64,000 nucleotides of DNA from Collinsella aerofaciens (GTDB lineage: Bacteria > Actinomycetota > Coriobacteriia > Coriobacteriales > Coriobacteriaceae): assembly GCF_028209395.1 (NCBI RefSeq), contig NZ_JAQLDQ010000002.1, positions 118,096 through 182,095 on the forward strand. Reading direction: 5' to 3'. The position numbers were made by a program, and so were the translations under genes. The first letter of the stretch is position 1; every line of letters begins with the position of its first letter. A model generated the notes under the pieces. It ran no database searches. It was not told the DNA's origin and saw only the letters and a list, made by a program, of their open reading frames with translations. Positions 60,702 to 64,000 of this stretch are shown here, piece by piece.

Positions 60702-63197
60702 TTAGCTGATTCCCACAAACATGCAGCCCGAGGTGGCACCGCGCAGGCGGGCGGCGGGCTTGCGGCCGGCTTGCGCTGCCTCGACGGCGCGGCGGACGCG
60801 AGCGGTGGCGCGGCCCACCTCATCCGTCTCGAGCAGTGTGCCGTCCACCATAAGACGACGGACGCCGGCGTCGAGCAGCTGTGGTACCTGCGGCGTGAGG
60901 TCGATGGGGTAGGCGTCGTACAAGCGTGAGCGGCCGTGGATGTCGGTACGCACCGGCATGACCTTTCCGTCGATATTCTTGAGCGAGAGCTTACGGGCAC
61001 GCAGGCGGCAGCTGGCACAATCGTGGATGCAACCGTTGGCAACCTGCAGAATGCAATGCTCGCTTGTCATAACGCGCGGGCGGCCAAAGACGGTGATGCC
61101 TAGAGCCGCGGGCGCGGCGGCGCCGAGCGAGACAATCTCGTCGAGCGTGATCTCGGGCGAGAGCCAAAACGCACCGGCTCCGCGCTCGGCAAGCGCCTCC
61201 ATGCAGGGCGTGTTGTGCACCGGCAGGCAAGAGCGAATCTCGGCCGTGGCGCCAACCTGGGCGGCCAGGGCAAGCTCAGAGATGTTGCCAATAGCGACCG
61301 TGGCGCCGGCAACAACCCATGGGTCAACGCGGACGTGGTCAACGGCGCGGCAGACCTCGTCGAGTGCGGGCACAATACCCTGCTCAAATGCATCGGCAGG
61401 GGAGAGTCCGACAGCCTCGAGCGCGTCGGTGGTCATGTAGATGCGCGTTGCACCCTCCGCGCGAGCGGCCTCGGCGGCCTCGAGCGAGGTGACGGTAGCG
61501 CAGATCTGCGGCTCATCGCGGTAGTGCTCGGGCGCGGGGCGGGAATCATTGGTGACAATCGCCGGTAGCTCGAGCGTGCGGGCGCGCTCCTCGTACGGTG
61601 CCAGAATGGCCTCTTCCAGCGCCTTACAAGCGGCGGCGCGCACCTTGTGCACGGCGGAAAAGCCCATGCCGCAACTCTCGTCGAGGGCCACGTCAAAGCT
61701 CGCGGCCTCAAAGGGAGAGGAGCCCATGCGCCCGACGTGCTCAACCAGATCGGATGCCTCGACGGCGCGGGTCTTGGCGGCCTCGACGGTGAAGCCCGTG
61801 GCGGTGGCGGTGAGCGCGGGGTCGTCACAGCAGGTGAGCGTGACAGTAAACGGCTTGCCCAGGCGCGCCACGACGGATACATCAACAGCTCGGCGGCGCA
61901 GCACATCGCGCTTGAGCGCGGCGCTGGCAGCGTCAATAGCGCGCTGGCTTCGAATCACGCGCACGCGGCAGCCCTCGGGCATGCTACGGGGCACGCGACA
62001 CTCGATAACATCGCCGGCAGCGGCATCATCGGCGGCGATGGTGGTCAGGAACTGGTCGAACTCATCGTCGTGGCGAAGCTCCAGCAGGTCGCCCTTGCCC
62101 ACGGGCTCAAACAACTCAATGCGGGCGATGGCGGCGCGGCGACGGCGGTCGTCGGGCTTGAGCCCGCGCACATCGCGGTTGGCCAGGTGGCTGCCGAGCA
62201 CCGTGCCCACGATCTGGCCGCGGTTGTTGGAGCGCTCGTAACTCATCATCTCGTCACCCGAGGTACCGTCCTGATAGGCGTGCGTAAAGTCGCGGTTAAA
62301 GCAGCGCTTGAGCTGGCGCTGGCGGGCGGCTTCCTCGTCCTTGGCAACGGTGGCTCCGGATAGCATGTCGTCAATTTCGTGACGATACACATCAACGATG
62401 GAGTACACGTAATCGGGCGCCTTCATGCGGCCCTCGAGCTTGAGCGACGCGGCGCCGGCGTCATACAGACGGCGAACAAGCTGCGAGGTGTTGGTGTCAC
62501 GCGGGCACAGCGCGCGCTCGCGACCGGCAGGGGAGAGCGAGCGACCGTTCTCGTCGATCAGCTCGTAGGGCAAGCGGCAGGGCTGGGCGCACATGCCACG
62601 GTTGGCCGATCGTCCCGCCATGGCAAAGCTCGAAAGCAGACACAGGCCCGAATAGCAAAAGCAGATGGCGCCATGGCTAAAGACCTCAAGGTCCACATCG
62701 GGCGCGGCATCGTGAATGGCGGCAATCTCGTCGATGGAAAGCTCGCGCGAGAGGGTCACGCGGTCGGCGCCCTGCTCGCGGCACCAAAGGGTTCCGCGGT
62801 CGTCGTGGATGTTCGCCTGGGTCGAGATATGCGTCTCGATGCTGGGCATCGTGCGTTTGACCTCAAAGAACAGGCCCCAGTCCTGGATGATGAAGGCGTC
62901 GGCGCCCAGCGTGGAGCAGCGATGGATGAGCTGCAGCGCATCGCTCATCTCGGATTCCTTGATGACGATGTTGACCGTGACGTAGACGCGCGAGCCGGCC
63001 AGATGCGCGGCGCGGCAGGCCTGCTCAAAGGCCTCGTCGGTAAAGTTGGTGGCCTTGCGGCGGGCGTTGAAGCTGCCCATGCCGCAGTAGATGGCGTCTG
63101 CCCCGGCGGCGAGTGCGGCGGCAAAGGGCTCGGGCCCTCCGGCGGGCGCCAAAAGCTCGGGTCTGCGGTTGGTGGTTCGACTGGCGGTTGCGGTCAT
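60702..63197 (-). CDS. U32 family peptidase / RlhA-like protein
   Basis: 831 residues. LLAPAGGPEPFAAALAAGADAIYCG opens a TIM-barrel, and the U32 signature FSHGAICFCYSGLCLLS with NRGMCAQPCR lies around residue 170-210. A long C-terminal part contains another Cys set (CIHDCASCRL). E. coli RlhA of this family hydroxylates C2501 of 23S rRNA and is shorter (about 650); the extra length here includes DUF3656-like regions. Protease activity is doubtful in the family. Next to a pseudouridine synthase, an RNA modification role is plausible. ATG 63197 follows GAAAGGCAGG. Confidence 0.85.
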   Translation of the reverse strand: MTATASRTTNRRPELLAPAGGPEPFAAALAAGADAIYCGMGSFNARRKATNFTDEAFEQACRAAHLAGSRVYVTVNIVIKESEMSDALQLIHRCSTLGADAFIIQDWGLFFEVKRTMPSIETHISTQANIHDDRGTLWCREQGADRVTLSRELSIDEIAAIHDAAPDVDLEVFSHGAICFCYSGLCLLSSFAMAGRSANRGMCAQPCRLPYELIDENGRSLSPAGRERALCPRDTNTSQLVRRLYDAGAASLKLEGRMKAPDYVYSIVDVYRHEIDDMLSGATVAKDEEAARQRQLKRCFNRDFTHAYQDGTSGDEMMSYERSNNRGQIVGTVLGSHLANRDVRGLKPDDRRRRAAIARIELFEPVGKGDLLELRHDDEFDQFLTTIAADDAAAGDVIECRVPRSMPEGCRVRVIRSQRAIDAASAALKRDVLRRRAVDVSVVARLGKPFTVTLTCCDDPALTATATGFTVEAAKTRAVEASDLVEHVGRMGSSPFEAASFDVALDESCGMGFSAVHKVRAAACKALEEAILAPYEERARTLELPAIVTNDSRPAPEHYRDEPQICATVTSLEAAEAARAEGATRIYMTTDALEAVGLSPADAFEQGIVPALDEVCRAVDHVRVDPWVVAGATVAIGNISELALAAQVGATAEIRSCLPVHNTPCMEALAERGAGAFWLSPEITLDEIVSLGAAAPAALGITVFGRPRVMTSEHCILQVANGCIHDCASCRLRARKLSLKNIDGKVMPVRTDIHGRSRLYDAYPIDLTPQVPQLLDAGVRRLMVDGTLLETDEVGRATARVRRAVEAAQAGRKPAARLRGATSGCMFVGIS

Positions 63198-63379
63198 ATC
63201 CTGCCTTTCAAAATGCTCAGATACTCAAAAGTATAGTGGTGCCGTCGCGGCAGGCGATGCCCGCGTTCCAAGCGGGATAAAGTCTTCAGCAGCTTGGACT
63301 GGCTGCTCCACATGAGAACCGTTCAGCGGTCCGGGGAAACCGTTGGGCGATAAAATATTCTCGCAACGTGATAATAATC

Positions 63380-63408
63380 TTGCATCGCGCGGAAACCTTG
63401 AGTACTAT
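63380..63408 (+). promoter_or_regulatory. candidate ridA promoter
   Basis: TTGCAT (63380-63385) and TACTAT (63403-63408) are spaced by 17 bases, about 88 bases before ridA. Confidence 0.55.
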
Positions 63409-63495
63409 CCCAATCAAGCGCGGTGTTCAGACCGAACTGTGCCTCCCGGTGTGAACGCCGCGCTCCCGTTCCCTTTTACTTGTAAGGAGATAAAC

Positions 63496-63873
63496 ATGAG
63501 CAAGACCGTCGTGGCTTCCGATAATGCACCCGCAGCCATCGGCCCGTATTCCCCCGGCATCCAGACCGGCAACATGGTGTTCCTGTCCGGCCAGCTGGGC
63601 ATCGACCCCGCAACCGGCAAGATGCCCGAGGGCGTCGAGGCCCAGGCTAAGCAGTCCCTTGCTAACGTCGAGGCCCTGCTGACCGCTGCCGGCGCCACCT
63701 TTGCCGATGTCGTCAAGACCACAGTCTACCTGGCTGACATTGCCGACTTCGCTGCCGTAAACGAGATCTACGCCTCCAAGTTCGAGGCCCCGTTCCCCGC
63801 GCGCAGCGCTTTCCAGGTTGCCGCTCTTCCGGCTGGCGGTCTGGTCGAGATCGAGGTCGTCGCCGCTCTCTAA
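63496..63873 (+). CDS. ridA: RidA-family reactive enamine/imine deaminase
   Basis: 125 residues. It hydrolyses reactive 2-aminoacrylate-type imines that PLP enzymes release. NAPAAIGPYSPGIQ, SGQLGIDPATG and the Arg-bearing PARSAFQVAALPAGGLVEIE are the family signatures. ATG 63496 follows GTAAGGAG. A single gene with its own promoter and terminator. Confidence 0.94.
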   Translation: MSKTVVASDNAPAAIGPYSPGIQTGNMVFLSGQLGIDPATGKMPEGVEAQAKQSLANVEALLTAAGATFADVVKTTVYLADIADFAAVNEIYASKFEAPFPARSAFQVAALPAGGLVEIEVVAAL

Positions 63874-63929
63874 GGCGTTGGCCACAACTAAACATGACAT
63901 GCAAAAAGACCCTGCAGCGCGTGTGAACT

Positions 63930-63970
63930 GCCTCCCATTTCTTGGACATGAGAAATGGGAGGCTTTCTTT
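63930..63970 (+). terminator. terminator after ridA
   Basis: A perfect 13-bp stem, GCCTCCCATTTCT with AGAAATGGGAGGC, followed by TTTCTTT. Confidence 0.9.
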
Positions 63971-64000
63971 ATGCGCGTTGATTTGAGAGTGAAGCATGAT

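Overview
The window reads as a chromosomal segment of a GC-rich anaerobic actinobacterium of the class Coriobacteriia, most likely Collinsella. The basis is the codon bias, a fused FeoA-FeoB, a FabK-type fatty-acid cluster, many PTS genes, and an IS200 remnant whose first residues resemble Collinsella copies as I remember them. The genus is an inference from memory, not from a search. I saw no tRNA, rRNA or CRISPR array.

Layout. 1-2280 (minus strand): asnS and a glucose-type PTS IIA. 2.5-11.6 kb (mostly plus): an alpha/beta hydrolase, a small unknown protein, FeoA-FeoB, an MFS exporter, a cytoplasmic GH13 enzyme, a family-6 UDG-superfamily glycosylase, an unknown minus-strand gene and a class I aminotransferase. 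11.6-22.6 kb: a 200-bp palindrome, then promoter, L10 leader and attenuator, rplJ-rplL, galU and rpoB-rpoC. 22.9-24.4 kb: an ECF sigma / anti-sigma pair. 24.6-28.1 kb: rpsL-rpsG-fusA-rpsJ, closed by a terminator and without tuf. 28.2-38.4 kb: birA divergent from fabH-acpP-fabK-fabD-fabG-fabF-accB-fabZ-accC-accDA, a complete type II fatty-acid initiation and elongation operon. 38.4-41.6 kb: an orphan PTS IIC, a cation diffusion facilitator and a histidine phosphatase. 41.6-47.9 kb: a second palindrome with the same core, then rplC-rplD-rplW-rplB-rpsS-rplV-rpsC-rplP-rpmC-rpsQ-rplN-rplX and a terminator. The usual continuation (rplE onward) is absent.

47.9-57.7 kb is an accessory segment bounded by decayed mobile elements: an IS3 transposase remnant fused to a nucleosidase remnant on the left, and an IS200 tnpA start fused to a DegV tail on the right. 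Between them lies a LevR/ManR-like regulator with a degenerate ATPase domain, a mannose-family PTS (IIB-IIC-IID-IIA), a DUF2961/GH172 protein and a ROK sugar kinase of fructokinase type. I infer import and cleavage of a fructose-containing (or arabinofuranose-type) oligosaccharide. 58-64 kb: an oxidoreductase with a DeoR regulator, a pseudouridine synthase, a U32 protein and RidA.

The most unusual non-coding signals are long nested palindromes at the edges of the highly expressed operons (two share a core), a duplicated 17-nt operator between birA and fabH, a 27-nt element repeated before rplC and rplB, a leader structure before rplC, and several REP-like GGGACAG hairpins.
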